Shown in pieces: positions 26,602 to 35,645 of a DNA stretch of 64,000 nt. How positions within the stretch are numbered: the first letter of the stretch is position 1; each line of letters begins with the position of its first letter. Source of the DNA: Paractinoplanes maris (GTDB taxonomy: Bacteria > Actinomycetota > Actinomycetes > Mycobacteriales > Micromonosporaceae); NCBI RefSeq assembly GCF_023544465.1, contig NZ_JALPVL010000007.1, forward strand, positions 248,001 through 312,000. The letters run 5' to 3'. A program made the translations under genes and the position numbers. Below the pieces are notes generated by a model. It did no database searches and was not told the origin of the DNA. It saw only the letters and a program-made list of their open reading frames with translations.

Positions 26602-27747
26602 ATGACCGATCCTGTCGCCATCATCGGAGCCGGCCTGGGCGGGCTGACGCTCGCCCGGGTGCTGCACGTTCACGGCATTCCGTCGACCATCTACGAGTTG
26701 GACGCCTCACCGCGGGCGCGCACTCAGGGCGGGATGCTGGACATCCACGACTACAACGGCCAGGTCGCGGTCAAGGCCGCCGGGCTGTTCGACGAGTTCA
26801 AGAAGATCATCCACCAGGGTGGCGAGGCGACCCGGATCCTCGACAAGCACGGCACCGTGTACACCGATGAAAACGGCGAGCCCGGCGGCGATACCGGCTC
26901 CCGCCCCGAGGTCGACCGCGGTGATCTGCGCCAGATGCTGCTCGACTCGCTGCCCGAGGGCACCATCCGCTGGGGCACCAAGGTCACCGCGGTGCAACGG
27001 CTGGGCGGCGGTCAGCATGAGCTGACCTTCGCCGACGGATCGGCCGTCACCACCGGCCTGCTGGTCGGCGCCGACGGTGCCTGGTCACGGGTACGGCCAC
27101 TCCTGTCGGACGCCGAGCCCGCCTACACCGGCATGTCGTTCATCGAGCTCGACCTTCAGGACGCCGTCCGGCGCCATCCCGGCCCGGCCAAGACGGTGGG
27201 TGCCGGCATGCTGTTCGCGCTCGGCGCCGGCCAGGGCTTCCTCGCCCACGCCGAGACCGACGGGAGCCTGCACGTCTACCTCGCCCTGACCAAACCGGTG
27301 GACTGGGTCGGCACCGTCGATTGGACGGACACCGCCAGGGGCAAAGCCGTCCTGATCGAGGAGTTCGCCGGCTGGGCGCCCGAGTTCCACGCCCTGATCA
27401 CCGAGGCCGACGGCGCCCTGGTCCCCCGTACGATCAACGCCCTGCCCGCCGGACACCGCTGGACCCGGGTCCCCGGCGTCACCCTGCTCGGCGACGCCGC
27501 CCACGTCATGTCGCCCTTCGCCGGCGAGGGGGCCAATCTGGCCATGCTCGACGGCGCCGAACTCGGCCAGGCCATCGCCGCCCACCCCGGCGACGTCGAG
27601 GCCGCCCTCACCGCGTACGAGAAGGATCTGTTCCCGCGCAGCGCCGAGGCCGCCGGGGAAGCCGCCCGCAACCTGGAGCTCTGCTTCGACGAGCGCGCCC
27701 CGCACAGCCTGCTGGACCAGTTCGCCGCCTACGCGGAAAGGAACTGA
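26602..27747 (+). CDS. FAD-dependent monooxygenase, TetX-like
   Basis: 381 residues from ATG 26602 with GGAGGAAGA upstream. Nucleotide-binding GAGLGGLTLARVL opens the protein, GGMLDIHDYNG follows as in TetX-type hydroxylases, then VGADGAWSRVR and LLGDAAHVMSPFAGEGANLAM (the GD motif contacting FAD). Family chemistry is NADPH-dependent hydroxylation of aromatic or tetracycline-type substrates. Its operator and position behind a TetR repressor suggest an inducible detoxification gene, followed after 7 bases by an FMN reductase. Confidence 0.85.
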   Translation: MTDPVAIIGAGLGGLTLARVLHVHGIPSTIYELDASPRARTQGGMLDIHDYNGQVAVKAAGLFDEFKKIIHQGGEATRILDKHGTVYTDENGEPGGDTGSRPEVDRGDLRQMLLDSLPEGTIRWGTKVTAVQRLGGGQHELTFADGSAVTTGLLVGADGAWSRVRPLLSDAEPAYTGMSFIELDLQDAVRRHPGPAKTVGAGMLFALGAGQGFLAHAETDGSLHVYLALTKPVDWVGTVDWTDTARGKAVLIEEFAGWAPEFHALITEADGALVPRTINALPAGHRWTRVPGVTLLGDAAHVMSPFAGEGANLAMLDGAELGQAIAAHPGDVEAALTAYEKDLFPRSAEAAGEAARNLELCFDERAPHSLLDQFAAYAERN

Positions 27748-27754
27748 TGCCCCG

Positions 27755-28339
27755 ATGACCACTATTGCCATCATCCTCGGCAGCACCCGCCCCGGACGCC
27801 ACGGCGAAGCCGTCGCGAACTGGGTCCTCGACCGGGCCCGCGAGCGCACCGACGCCCAATTCGACCTGGTCGACCTCGCCCAGCACCACCTGCCCGACAT
27901 CGACGAACCGGTCCCGCCCGCGCGTGGCCACTACGCCCACGAGCACACCAAAGCCTGGGCCACCACCGTCGCCCGCTATGACGGCTACGTCATCGTCACG
28001 CCCGAGTACAACCACGGCATGCCCGGCGCGCTCAAGAACGCCCTCGACCGCGTCCATCCAGAGTGGAACAACAAGGCCGCCGGCTTCGTCTCCTACGGCT
28101 GGAACGGCGGTGTGCGCGCCGCCGAACAACTGCGTCTGGTCATGGGCTCGCTGCAGGTCGCCGACGTCACCGCGCAGGTCGCCCTCAATATGGCCACCGA
28201 CTTCCGCGATCGCACCGAGTTCGCGCCCGCCGACTACCAGAGCGCCGCCCTCACCACACTGCTCGACCAGGTCGTCGCCTGGAGCACAGCGCTCGCCCCG
28301 CTGCGCACCCGCTCTTACAGCAACTCGCTCACGCGCTGA
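27755..28339 (+). CDS. NADPH-dependent FMN reductase
   Basis: A 194-residue flavodoxin-fold protein. IILGSTRPGRHGEAVANWV holds the FMN-phosphate loop (GSxRxxR-like) and VIVTPEYNHGMPGALKNALD is the signature of the ChrR/YieF/SsuE-like family. It reduces FMN or quinones with NAD(P)H. It is co-transcribed with the TetX-like gene and may counter oxidative by-products or share its inducer. Confidence 0.9.
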   Translation: MTTIAIILGSTRPGRHGEAVANWVLDRARERTDAQFDLVDLAQHHLPDIDEPVPPARGHYAHEHTKAWATTVARYDGYVIVTPEYNHGMPGALKNALDRVHPEWNNKAAGFVSYGWNGGVRAAEQLRLVMGSLQVADVTAQVALNMATDFRDRTEFAPADYQSAALTTLLDQVVAWSTALAPLRTRSYSNSLTR

Positions 28340-28350
28340 GGGGCGCGAGC

Positions 28351-28374
28351 GAGGCGGCGGCCTCAAGGCTCGAG
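28351..28374. terminator. Weak hairpin between convergent genes
   Basis: GAGGC-GGCG-GCCTC (28351-28364) with flanking GAGC and GCTC able to extend it around a small bulge. It lies between the FMN reductase stop and the opposing tetR stop. No T-run. Confidence 0.3.
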
Positions 28375-28959
28375 CAGGAGAGGCGGTGACAGCACGGTGC
28401 CCAGGACGCGGAGGAGATCGGCCTCCGAGGGGGCGCCTTCGTGGGCCTGCTCCCACATCACCACCGCTTGGAAAAGGACGTAGGCGACGATGGGCACGTC
28501 ACAGGCCGGACTCAGCTCGCCGCGGCGGACAGCCCGCTCCAGCGCCCGGTGGAACGGCGCGAGGGTCCGGGCGTTCGCGGCGCGGACGAGCTCCCGGAGT
28601 TCCGGCGCACCGGTGGTCGCCGCCGTGATCATCGCCCGGCCCTCGGGCCGGGCCGCGTTGTCTCTGATCAGAATCATAAGGGCGAGCAGGTCACCGGAGG
28701 CCGTCCCGGTGTCCGGGTCGACGTCGTAGCGCTCGAGCAACGGCTCCACGACCGCCTGCAGCAATGCCGCTTTCGACGGCCAGCGCCGATAGATCGTCGG
28801 CCGGCTCACCCCGGCCGTCTTGGCCACGGCGTCGATGGTGAGCTTCCCGAACCCGGTCCTCGACAGCTCGGCCAGGGTGGCGGCGCGGACGCTCTCGACC
28901 ACCTGGATGCTGCGCGGGCCCCGCTGGATGCCGCGGGTGGGCCGGTTCGGTTCCGTCAT
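28363..28959 (-). CDS. TetR-family regulator
   Basis: 198 residues from ATG 28959. The HTH reads FGKLTIDAVAKTAGVSRPTIYRRWPSKAALL (residues ~37-67), a very typical TetR recognition helix, and the C-terminal half fits the TetR_C_16/AcrR group. It is divergent from the SDR at 29103; the 143-base gap has an imperfect palindrome at 29004-29024, the likely shared operator. Confidence 0.88.
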   Translation of the reverse strand: MTEPNRPTRGIQRGPRSIQVVESVRAATLAELSRTGFGKLTIDAVAKTAGVSRPTIYRRWPSKAALLQAVVEPLLERYDVDPDTGTASGDLLALMILIRDNAARPEGRAMITAATTGAPELRELVRAANARTLAPFHRALERAVRRGELSPACDVPIVAYVLFQAVVMWEQAHEGAPSEADLLRVLGTVLSPPLLLEP

Positions 28960-29003
28960 CAGGTGTCGACCTTAACGGACGCCGCGGCCACCGGCGACCA
29001 TGA

Positions 29004-29024
29004 ATGGTTACATTGTGTTGCCAT
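29004..29024. promoter_or_regulatory. Operator-like inverted repeat between tetR and SDR
   Basis: ATGGTTACA-TTG-TGTTGCCAT, 7 of 9 arm bases paired, in an A/T-richer patch. Placed between divergent genes, as expected for the TetR protein encoded next to it. Confidence 0.5.
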
Positions 29025-29102
29025 TTTGCCGAGTGGCCTCTACCGTCGGCGATTACACGCCCGCCGCTGACCGGCAGGTGCCACCAACGGGAAGGAACCG
29101 CC

Positions 29103-29918
29103 ATGTCCACCGCCGACGTATCCAGCAAGTCCCTGACCGACCTCATCTCCCTGACCGGCCGCCGGGCCGTCGTGACCGGTGCGGCACGAGGGCTGGGCAA
29201 GGCGATCGCCCTGCGCCTGGCTGAGGCGGGAGCCGACCTGGTGATCGGCGACGTCGAGGAGGAGCTGGCCGTGAAGGCCGCCGAGGACATCGCCCGGCGA
29301 CATGGCGTACGCGTCATCGGCTGCGCCATGGACGTCACCGACACGACGTCGGTCCAGGCGGTCGCGGACCGGGCGGTCACCGATCTGGGCGGCCTGGAGA
29401 TCTGGGTCAACAACGCCGGCATCTTCCCCAGCGTGCCGCTGCTCGAGATGAGCGACGAGCTCTGGGACACCGTGCTCGCCGTCAACACCCGGGGCAGTTT
29501 CGTCGGCGCCCGCGAGGCCGCCCGCCGGATGACCGACGCCGGCACCGGCGGGGTCATCGTGAACATCGTCTCCACGGCGGGTTTCCGCGGGAGCGCGCCC
29601 GGCCTGGCCGCCTATGTGTCGTCCAAGCACGCCGTGCGGGGACTCACCAGGGAACTGGCCCTGGAACTGGCGCCGGCCGGCATCCGGGTCCTGGGCGTGG
29701 CGCCGAGCCACGTCCCCACCGAGGGCAACATCGCCGCCGCGGCCGCCGCCGGGATCCCGGCCGAGGAGCTCTCCACGATGGCCCTGATGATGACCGGCCC
29801 GATCGGCCGGCCCGGCGTCCCGGACGACATCGCCCGCGTCGCGTTGTTCTGCGCCTCGGACCTGTCCGCCTTCATGACGGGCAGCACCCTGCTGGCCGAC
29901 GGCGGCACCACCGCCTGA
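29103..29918 (+). CDS. Short-chain dehydrogenase/reductase
   Basis: 271 residues from ATG 29103 (GGGAAGGAACC upstream). Classical SDR: TGAARGLGK cofactor loop at about 24-32, NNAGIFP, catalytic Ser in NIVSTAG, and YVSSK for Tyr/Lys. The C-terminal GRPGVPDDIARVALFCASD is typical of 3-oxoacyl-ACP-reductase-like members. It probably acts on an alcohol or ketone under control of the divergent TetR protein; the substrate is unknown. Confidence 0.87.
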   Translation: MSTADVSSKSLTDLISLTGRRAVVTGAARGLGKAIALRLAEAGADLVIGDVEEELAVKAAEDIARRHGVRVIGCAMDVTDTTSVQAVADRAVTDLGGLEIWVNNAGIFPSVPLLEMSDELWDTVLAVNTRGSFVGAREAARRMTDAGTGGVIVNIVSTAGFRGSAPGLAAYVSSKHAVRGLTRELALELAPAGIRVLGVAPSHVPTEGNIAAAAAAGIPAEELSTMALMMTGPIGRPGVPDDIARVALFCASDLSAFMTGSTLLADGGTTA

Positions 29919-29966
29919 GCGCGTGCGGCCTGGTGGGCATGATGGCCGGCGGGAGCGGCAAAAGGA

Positions 29967-30620
29967 TCAGTCGCCGGCGAGGCCGCACTCGTAGCCGAGG
30001 ATGACGGCCTGCACGCGGTCGCGCAGCCCGAGCTTGCCCAGGACGCGACCGAGGTGCGTCTTCACGGTGCTCTCGGACAGGAACAGGGCCGCCGCGATCT
30101 CCGGGTTCGACAGGCCGCGCGTCACGAGGGTCAGCACCTCCCGCTCCCGCGCGGTGAGGGCGGCGAGCCGTTCGCCGGTGACCGAGCGGGTCGCGGAGCT
30201 GCCCAGGTAGTGGGCGATCAGGCGGCGGGTCACGCTCGGCGCGGCCACCGCTTCGCCGGCGGCCACAACGCGTACGGCCGAGATCAGGTCGGCGGCGAGC
30301 GCGTCCTTGAGCAGGAAGCCGCTCGCTCCCGCCCGTAGTCCGGCGAGCACATACTCATCCAGGTCGAAGGTGGTCAGGATGATCACCTTGGCGGGGTGCG
30401 GGCCGGACCGGAGGCGGCCGGTGGCTTCGATGCCGTCGAGGCCGGGCATCCGCACGTCCATCAGCACCACGTCCGGCTTGGTCCGGGCGACCACCTCCAG
30501 GGCCTGGGAACCGTCCGCCGCCTCACCCACCACGTCGATGTCGCCGGTCTCGTCGAGCACGAGCCGGAAACCGGTGCGCACCAGCGTCTGGTCGTCGACC
30601 AGCACCACCCGTACGGTCAT
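29967..30620 (-). CDS. NarL-type response regulator
   Basis: 217 residues from ATG 30620, overlapping the histidine kinase stop (ATGA). Receiver domain at 1-120 with Asp9-Asp10, phospho-acceptor Asp55 (VLMDVRMPG), Thr in ILTTF and Lys in LLKDAL. The LuxR HTH (150-205) reads LTAREREVLTLVTRGLSNPEIA and STVKTHLGRVL. It pairs with the kinase encoded just upstream. The divergent lipoprotein/MacAB operon is the obvious target. Confidence 0.92.
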   Translation of the reverse strand: MTVRVVLVDDQTLVRTGFRLVLDETGDIDVVGEAADGSQALEVVARTKPDVVLMDVRMPGLDGIEATGRLRSGPHPAKVIILTTFDLDEYVLAGLRAGASGFLLKDALAADLISAVRVVAAGEAVAAPSVTRRLIAHYLGSSATRSVTGERLAALTAREREVLTLVTRGLSNPEIAAALFLSESTVKTHLGRVLGKLGLRDRVQAVILGYECGLAGD

Positions 30621-31927
30621 CGCCGCGCCCCGAGCGGAAGCGTCGCGACCAGCCGGAATCCGCAGCCGGGCCCGTGCCCCGCCTCCAGCGCCCCGCCCAG
30701 CACGGCAACCCGCTCGGCGATCCCGCGCAACCCTTGGCCGCGCCCGTCGGCTCCCTCGACCCGGCCGGCGCCGTCGTCGACCACCTCGACCCGCAGACAG
30801 TCCGCAACGAACTCGAGCCGCACCCGCGCGCCGACGCCGTCTCCCCCGTGCTTGAGCGTGTTGGTCAGAGCTTCCTGTACGACCCGGTACGCGGACAGAT
30901 CGACCGCCGCCGGTATCACCTCGGGCACGCCGTCGATGTGCAGCTCGATCCGCATCCCGGCCGACCGTAGCCGGTCGACCAGCGCCGGCACGGTGCCGAT
31001 CCCGGGCTGGGGGGTGAGCTGCGGGTCGGTGGCCGTTTCCGTGCGGCCGGCGGCGAGCAGCCGGCGCATCTCCTCCAACGAGGACCGGCCTGTGGTGATC
31101 ACGTGCTGCAGCGCGGTGGCGGTGCGTTCGGGATGCCGATCGAGCGCGGCCGCCGCGCCCTGGGCCTGCACCACCATCACCGACATGCCGTGGGCGACCA
31201 CATCGTGCAGCTCGCGGGTGATCCGGGCGCGTTCGGTGGCGACGGCCAGGGCGGCTCGCTGACGCTGTTCGCGGGCCAGGTCGGCGGTCCGCTCCTCGAC
31301 GGCGGCCAGGTGGGCGCGGCGGCTGCGCATACCGTCGCCGACCGCGAAGGCGGCGATCAGCAGCAGCCACATCTCCAGCACCGCCTGGCTGGTGTCGACC
31401 ACCACGTCGATCCACGGCGGCGCCGTCACCCGGACCGTCTTGATGACCGGACGATCGCCGCCGTTCCGCACGACCTCTTGCTCGGCCTGCTTGGCGTTGC
31501 GCGCAGCCTGCCGCTGGTCCATCAGCCGGCCGCCGAACATCGCCGCGTACGACAGAACCATGACGACTCCCAGGACGACCAGGGCCACCCGCCGCCTCCG
31601 GGCCATCGCGGCCACGCTGTACATCACCAGCGGCAGCGCCAGGTCGATGAGCTGGAACTTGGTCTGGGTCACCAGGTGACCGAAGGTGCCCAGCCCGGTG
31701 AGGACCAGGGCCGTGAGGGGGCGCTGCCGCCGGATCACCACCCCGGCGACGATCAACCCGACCAGCAGCCACCATGCCGCGCCGACGGGCAGACCCGACC
31801 GCTCCAGGAGGCCGGCCGGGTCGCCGGGTTTGCCGACGGTGGCCAACCCGGTCACCAGGCCGGGCCCGACCGTCACCAGCACCAACGCCAGAGCGATGGC
31901 GGCATCGGTCAACAGGCGCCGCGGCAC
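30617..31927 (-). CDS. NarL-family sensor histidine kinase, membrane bound
   Basis: 436 residues from GTG 31927 (GATGAGGGC just upstream; start not certain). About five to six hydrophobic segments occupy residues 1-200 without a large extracellular domain, resembling kinases that sense envelope stress. HisKA_3 follows with ITRELHDVVAHGMSVMV, phospho-acceptor His241, then ATPase motifs VVDDGAG and GQGLRGIAERVAVLGG. Translationally coupled to the response regulator. The promoter is divergent from the lipoprotein/transporter operon across 129 bases. Confidence 0.9.
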   Translation of the reverse strand: MPRRLLTDAAIALALVLVTVGPGLVTGLATVGKPGDPAGLLERSGLPVGAAWWLLVGLIVAGVVIRRQRPLTALVLTGLGTFGHLVTQTKFQLIDLALPLVMYSVAAMARRRRVALVVLGVVMVLSYAAMFGGRLMDQRQAARNAKQAEQEVVRNGGDRPVIKTVRVTAPPWIDVVVDTSQAVLEMWLLLIAAFAVGDGMRSRRAHLAAVEERTADLAREQRQRAALAVATERARITRELHDVVAHGMSVMVVQAQGAAAALDRHPERTATALQHVITTGRSSLEEMRRLLAAGRTETATDPQLTPQPGIGTVPALVDRLRSAGMRIELHIDGVPEVIPAAVDLSAYRVVQEALTNTLKHGGDGVGARVRLEFVADCLRVEVVDDGAGRVEGADGRGQGLRGIAERVAVLGGALEAGHGPGCGFRLVATLPLGARR

Positions 31928-32056
31928 GCCCTCATCGTAGGCAGCGGCGGACGCGAAAGCGTCGTACCCAGGTCCTACATCGGTGGTGCCACGGTGCGAC
32001 GAAACCCCCACCGGGGTCGGACGATTTCCCTCGCCGGGACGGCCACGGTGAAAGCC

Positions 32057-32623
32057 ATGACCAGAACGAAGTCCACTGTGCTGCTCTGCGTGCTGTTCGT
32101 GGGCGGGCTCGCCGGCTGCGACGCCGGCGGTCCGGCCGCTCCGCCCGACCCGTCGGCGTCGGCCGGCGTGAACCGTCAGCAAATTCTCGCCCTCGGTCAG
32201 GAATGGGTCCAGTGCCTGCGAGACAAGGGTCTGACCCGGATGCCCGACGCCGAACTGTCCCCCGAGGGTTACCTTCAGTTCCCGCCCGTGGCCGGCTACA
32301 ACTGGAAGGACGACCTCCGCACCCGCCGGACGGTCATCGAGGCCTGCCAGCCGATCGAGGACAGGTACCCGCCGAACGCCTTCCGCCCCCGGCAACAGTT
32401 CTCCGCCGACGACCTGCGCAAACTCGCCGCGTACGCCGAATGCGTCCGCAAGCACGGCCTGCCCGGCTTCCCCGACCCGAACGCCGCCGGCGAATTCGAC
32501 CTCACCGGGACGCCACTGGCCGACGGCATCCCGGGACCGCTGCGCGAGCAGGCCGAGGCCGCCTGTCACGACATCTGGTCCGGCGACGTCCGTGTCACCG
32601 GCGGCAGCGGGGGCAAGAAGTGA
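32057..32623 (+). CDS. Small lipoprotein of the efflux operon
   Basis: 188 residues from ATG 32057. Signal peptide with a clear lipobox LAGC (Cys21). The mature part has paired motifs WVQCLRDKGLTRMPD and YAECVRKHGLPGFPDP, plus two further Cys (IEACQP, AACHDIW). Similar C-x-R-x-x-G repeats are common in actinomycete lipoproteins next to MacA-like adaptors; I do not know a tested function. Its TGA overlaps the GTG of the adaptor gene, so the two are coupled. It may bind the signal or substrate outside the membrane. Confidence 0.75.
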   Translation: MTRTKSTVLLCVLFVGGLAGCDAGGPAAPPDPSASAGVNRQQILALGQEWVQCLRDKGLTRMPDAELSPEGYLQFPPVAGYNWKDDLRTRRTVIEACQPIEDRYPPNAFRPRQQFSADDLRKLAAYAECVRKHGLPGFPDPNAAGEFDLTGTPLADGIPGPLREQAEAACHDIWSGDVRVTGGSGGKK

Positions 32624-33699
32624 GCCGCAGGGCTACGGGCGTCGTGCTCGCCGTGGCGGTGACCGCGGCGGGTGTGGCCTACGCGGCCCGCCCTCAGGCG
32701 GATGCCGGCGAGACGCCCGTCGTCGAGGTGTCCACCGGCGCCGTGGAGGTGACGCGCGGGGTGCTCACCCAGAGCGTGCAGATCTCCGGGGCGCTCGGCT
32801 ACACCGGCTCGTACACGATCGATCATCAAGGCGTGCCCGGTGTGCTCACCGCGGCGGCCGCGCCCGGCAGGCTGGTCGGTCGCGGCGGCATCCTCTTCCG
32901 GGTCGCCGACGCCCCGGTCCGGCTCCTGCTGGGCTCGGTCCCGGCCTATCGCGACTTCCGGTACGGCATGACCGACGGCCCCGACGTCCGCCAGCTCGAG
33001 CAGAACCTGGCCGCGATGGGGCACGACCTGACCGTCGACCGGCACTTCAGCGCGGCCACCGCCGCCGCGATCCGCCGCTGGCAAGCCTCCTGGGGACGTG
33101 CGCGCCACCAGCGCACCGGTCGCCTCGCCCACGGCGCGATCGTCTTCCTGCCCACACCGCTGCGGGTGACCGCGCAGCAGACCCGGGTCGGCGCGGTGGC
33201 CGGATCCGGGTCCACGGTGCTCACCGCGACCTCGACCACCCGCGCGGTCATGGCCCCGCTCGACACCGCCGATCGGGAGGCCGTCCACGTCGGCGACCAG
33301 GTCGAGGTCTCGCTGCCGGACCGCGACCCGATCCGCGGGCGGGTGACCGGCATCGGCCAGGTGGCGACCTCGGAACCCGGCGACAGCAACGCCGAGCCGC
33401 CCCAACCGCAGAACACCGGCGCGGCGACGGTCCCGGTCACCATCGCCGTCCAGCTTCCCCGCGGGTTCACCCTGGACCAGGCGCCGGCGACAGTCGACAT
33501 CACCACCGGCACCCACCGCGACGTGCTGCTCATCCCGATCGTCGCGCTCCTCGCCCGGCCGGGCGGCGGATACCAGGTTCGCCTGATCGGTGGCCCGCTC
33601 GCGCGGGTGGAGCTGGGCCGCTTCGACGAGAGCACGGGCCGGGTGGAGATCGTCAGCGGTCTGACCGAGGGCCAGTCCGTGGAGGTGCCCGGCTCATGA
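32620..33699 (+). CDS. MacA-like efflux adaptor with peptidoglycan-binding domain
   Basis: 359 residues from GTG 32620 overlapping the lipoprotein stop. One N-terminal membrane anchor (VVLAVAVTAAGVAYA). A PG_binding_1 motif follows (GPDVRQLEQNLAAMGHDL ... TAAAIRRWQASWG, ~125-165). Then comes a barrel region with GDQVEVSLPDR and VLLIPIVALLARPGGGYQV, as in HlyD/MacA adaptors. It would link the ABC transporter to the cell wall. Stop overlaps the ABC ATPase start (ATGA). Confidence 0.82.
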   Translation: MSRRATGVVLAVAVTAAGVAYAARPQADAGETPVVEVSTGAVEVTRGVLTQSVQISGALGYTGSYTIDHQGVPGVLTAAAAPGRLVGRGGILFRVADAPVRLLLGSVPAYRDFRYGMTDGPDVRQLEQNLAAMGHDLTVDRHFSAATAAAIRRWQASWGRARHQRTGRLAHGAIVFLPTPLRVTAQQTRVGAVAGSGSTVLTATSTTRAVMAPLDTADREAVHVGDQVEVSLPDRDPIRGRVTGIGQVATSEPGDSNAEPPQPQNTGAATVPVTIAVQLPRGFTLDQAPATVDITTGTHRDVLLIPIVALLARPGGGYQVRLIGGPLARVELGRFDESTGRVEIVSGLTEGQSVEVPGS

Positions 33700-34382
33700 C
33701 CGCGGCCCTGGAACTCGTCGACGTCGGCAAGACTTACCCCGGCACTCCGCCGGTCGCATCGCTGCGCGGGGTGACTTTCACCGTGCGCAGCGGCGAACTG
33801 GTCGCCGTCGCCGGACCGTCCGGCTCCGGCAAGACCACACTGCTGAACCTGGCCGCCGGCCTGGACCGTCCATCCACCGGTTCGGTCCGGATCACCGGCC
33901 GTCCGGTCGAGAAGCTGCGCGACCGGGCCCTGTCCGGGGTGCGCGCACACCTGCTCGGGGTGGTCTTCCAGCAGTTCGTCCTGCTCGAACGTCTCAGCGC
34001 GACCGAGAACGTCGCCGCCGGGCTGCTCTATCGCGGCGTACCGGCCACGAAACGCCGCCAGGCCGCGCTGGTCGCCCTCGAGCGCGTCGGCCTCGCGCAC
34101 CGCGCCGGTTTCCCCGCCGCGCATCTGTCGGGCGGAGAACGGCAGCGGGTCGCGATCGCCCGTGCGCTGGTCGGACGGCCCGCGGTGGTGCTGGCCGACG
34201 AGCCGACCGGTAATCTCGACTCGGCCTCCGGCGACGGCGTCGTCGCCCTGCTGCACGAGCTCAACGCCGACGGGGTCACCATCGTGGTGATCACCCACGA
34301 CGCGCGGATCGCGGCCGCGATGCACCGGCAGGTCGAGCTCAAGGACGGCCTGGTCGTGCGGGATACCGGAGGTGCGGCATGA
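33696..34382 (+). CDS. ABC transporter ATPase, MacB/LolD type
   Basis: 228 residues. Walker A GPSGSGKTT, Q-loop VFQQFVLL, signature LSGGERQR, Walker B VVLADEPTGNLDS, H-loop VITHD. Sequence style is that of LolD/MacB/FtsE ATPases. It works with the FtsX-type permease encoded 4 bases overlapping downstream and the adaptor upstream to power mechanotransmission-type export of drugs, peptides or lipids. Confidence 0.93.
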   Translation: MTAALELVDVGKTYPGTPPVASLRGVTFTVRSGELVAVAGPSGSGKTTLLNLAAGLDRPSTGSVRITGRPVEKLRDRALSGVRAHLLGVVFQQFVLLERLSATENVAAGLLYRGVPATKRRQAALVALERVGLAHRAGFPAAHLSGGERQRVAIARALVGRPAVVLADEPTGNLDSASGDGVVALLHELNADGVTIVVITHDARIAAAMHRQVELKDGLVVRDTGGAA

Positions 34383-35563
34383 AGTCGCGCCTGCGGGTCG
34401 CCGATCTGCTGCCGGTGAGCACGGTGGGGTTGCGATCCCGGCCGGGCCGGACAGCGTTGTCCATCCTGGGCGTGGCTATCGGGATCGCGGCGATGGTGGC
34501 CGTGCTCGGTGTCACCCGCTCCAGCCAGTCGGACGTGCTCACCCAGATCGACCGGGTCGGCACCAATTTGCTGACGGTGGCGAACGGCAAGACTCTGCGC
34601 GGCGCCGAGGCCGAGTTGCCGAGCACGGCGGGCTTGGCGGTCTCCCGTACGCCAGGGGTGTCGTCCTCCGCGGCGACGGCGACTCTTCCCGTACGCGTCT
34701 ATCGCAGCGACCGCATTCCGCCCGGCCGCACCGGTGGTCTGTCCGTGCGCGTCGCCGACCCGGGCCTGCTCGACACCCTCGACGCGACACTCGTGCACGG
34801 CCGTTTCCTGGACCGGGCGCTGGCCGCTCATCCGGTGGCGGTGCTCGGCCACTACACCGCCACCGTGCTCGGCATTCGCGACGTCGCCGACCGGCCGCAG
34901 ATCTACCTCGGCGACCGCTGGTTCACCGTGGCCGGGGTGCTGGCGCCGGTCGAGCTGGCGCCCGAACTGGACGCCGCGGCGCTGATCGGCGCGCCGGTGG
35001 CGGCCGCCCTGTTCGGCTACCAGGGCCACCCGACCCGGATTTTCGTGCGAGCGGAGACCGAGCGTACGGATGAGGTGGCCGGACTGCTCGGGCGGGCTGC
35101 GAACCCGGCGCATCCGGAGGAGGTGGCGGTCAGCCGGCCGTCGGAGGCGCTCACCGCGCGGCTTGCCGTCACCGGCGGCACCACCGTCCTCCTGCTCGGC
35201 CTCGGCGCGGTGGCCTTGCTGGTCGGCGGGATCGGGATCGCCAACGTCCTGGTCATCTCCGTACTCGAACGGCGCGGCGAGATCGGATTGCGCCGTGCCC
35301 TCGGCGCCACCCGCGGCCACGTCGGCGCCCAGTTCCTGGCCGAGTCGCTGCTGCTGGGCGCGGGCGGCGGCGCGGTGGGGGTGTTGCTGGGTGCGCTGAT
35401 CACGTACGCGGTGGCCGCCTCCCGCGGCTGGCCGACGCTCGTCCCGGCGGGTGCCGCCGGCGCGGGGCTCGCCGCGGCCGTGCTGATCGGGGGCTGCGCG
35501 GGCCTTTACCCGGCCTTACGCGCCGCGCGCCTCTCCCCCACTGAGGCTCTGCGCACCGCGTAG
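34379..35563 (+). CDS. ABC transporter permease, MacB/FtsX type
   Basis: 394 residues. N-terminal membrane helix (TALSILGVAIGIAAMVAVLGV), a large extracytoplasmic domain (~60-260), then three helices with the FtsX signature (GGIGIANVLVISVLERRGEIGLRRALGATRG) and YPALRAARLSPTEALRTA at the end. It completes the adaptor/ATPase/permease set. The operon is probably switched by the divergent two-component system. Confidence 0.93.
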   Translation: MKSRLRVADLLPVSTVGLRSRPGRTALSILGVAIGIAAMVAVLGVTRSSQSDVLTQIDRVGTNLLTVANGKTLRGAEAELPSTAGLAVSRTPGVSSSAATATLPVRVYRSDRIPPGRTGGLSVRVADPGLLDTLDATLVHGRFLDRALAAHPVAVLGHYTATVLGIRDVADRPQIYLGDRWFTVAGVLAPVELAPELDAAALIGAPVAAALFGYQGHPTRIFVRAETERTDEVAGLLGRAANPAHPEEVAVSRPSEALTARLAVTGGTTVLLLGLGAVALLVGGIGIANVLVISVLERRGEIGLRRALGATRGHVGAQFLAESLLLGAGGGAVGVLLGALITYAVAASRGWPTLVPAGAAGAGLAAAVLIGGCAGLYPALRAARLSPTEALRTA

Positions 35564-35598
35564 CAGGGCCGCTTGCTGAACGAGCGCGTGACAACACA

Positions 35599-35615
35599 AT
35601 AATACTGAGTATTAT
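35599..35615. promoter_or_regulatory. Palindromic operator upstream of padR
   Basis: ATAATAC-TGA-GTATTAT, perfect 7-bp arms, 30 bases before the padR start. This A/T-rich site stands out sharply in the G/C-rich surroundings, overlaps where a promoter is expected and is the likely autoregulatory PadR site. Confidence 0.6.
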
Positions 35616-35645
35616 ACCGAGCATGATGCTGACGACGGTGACCTG

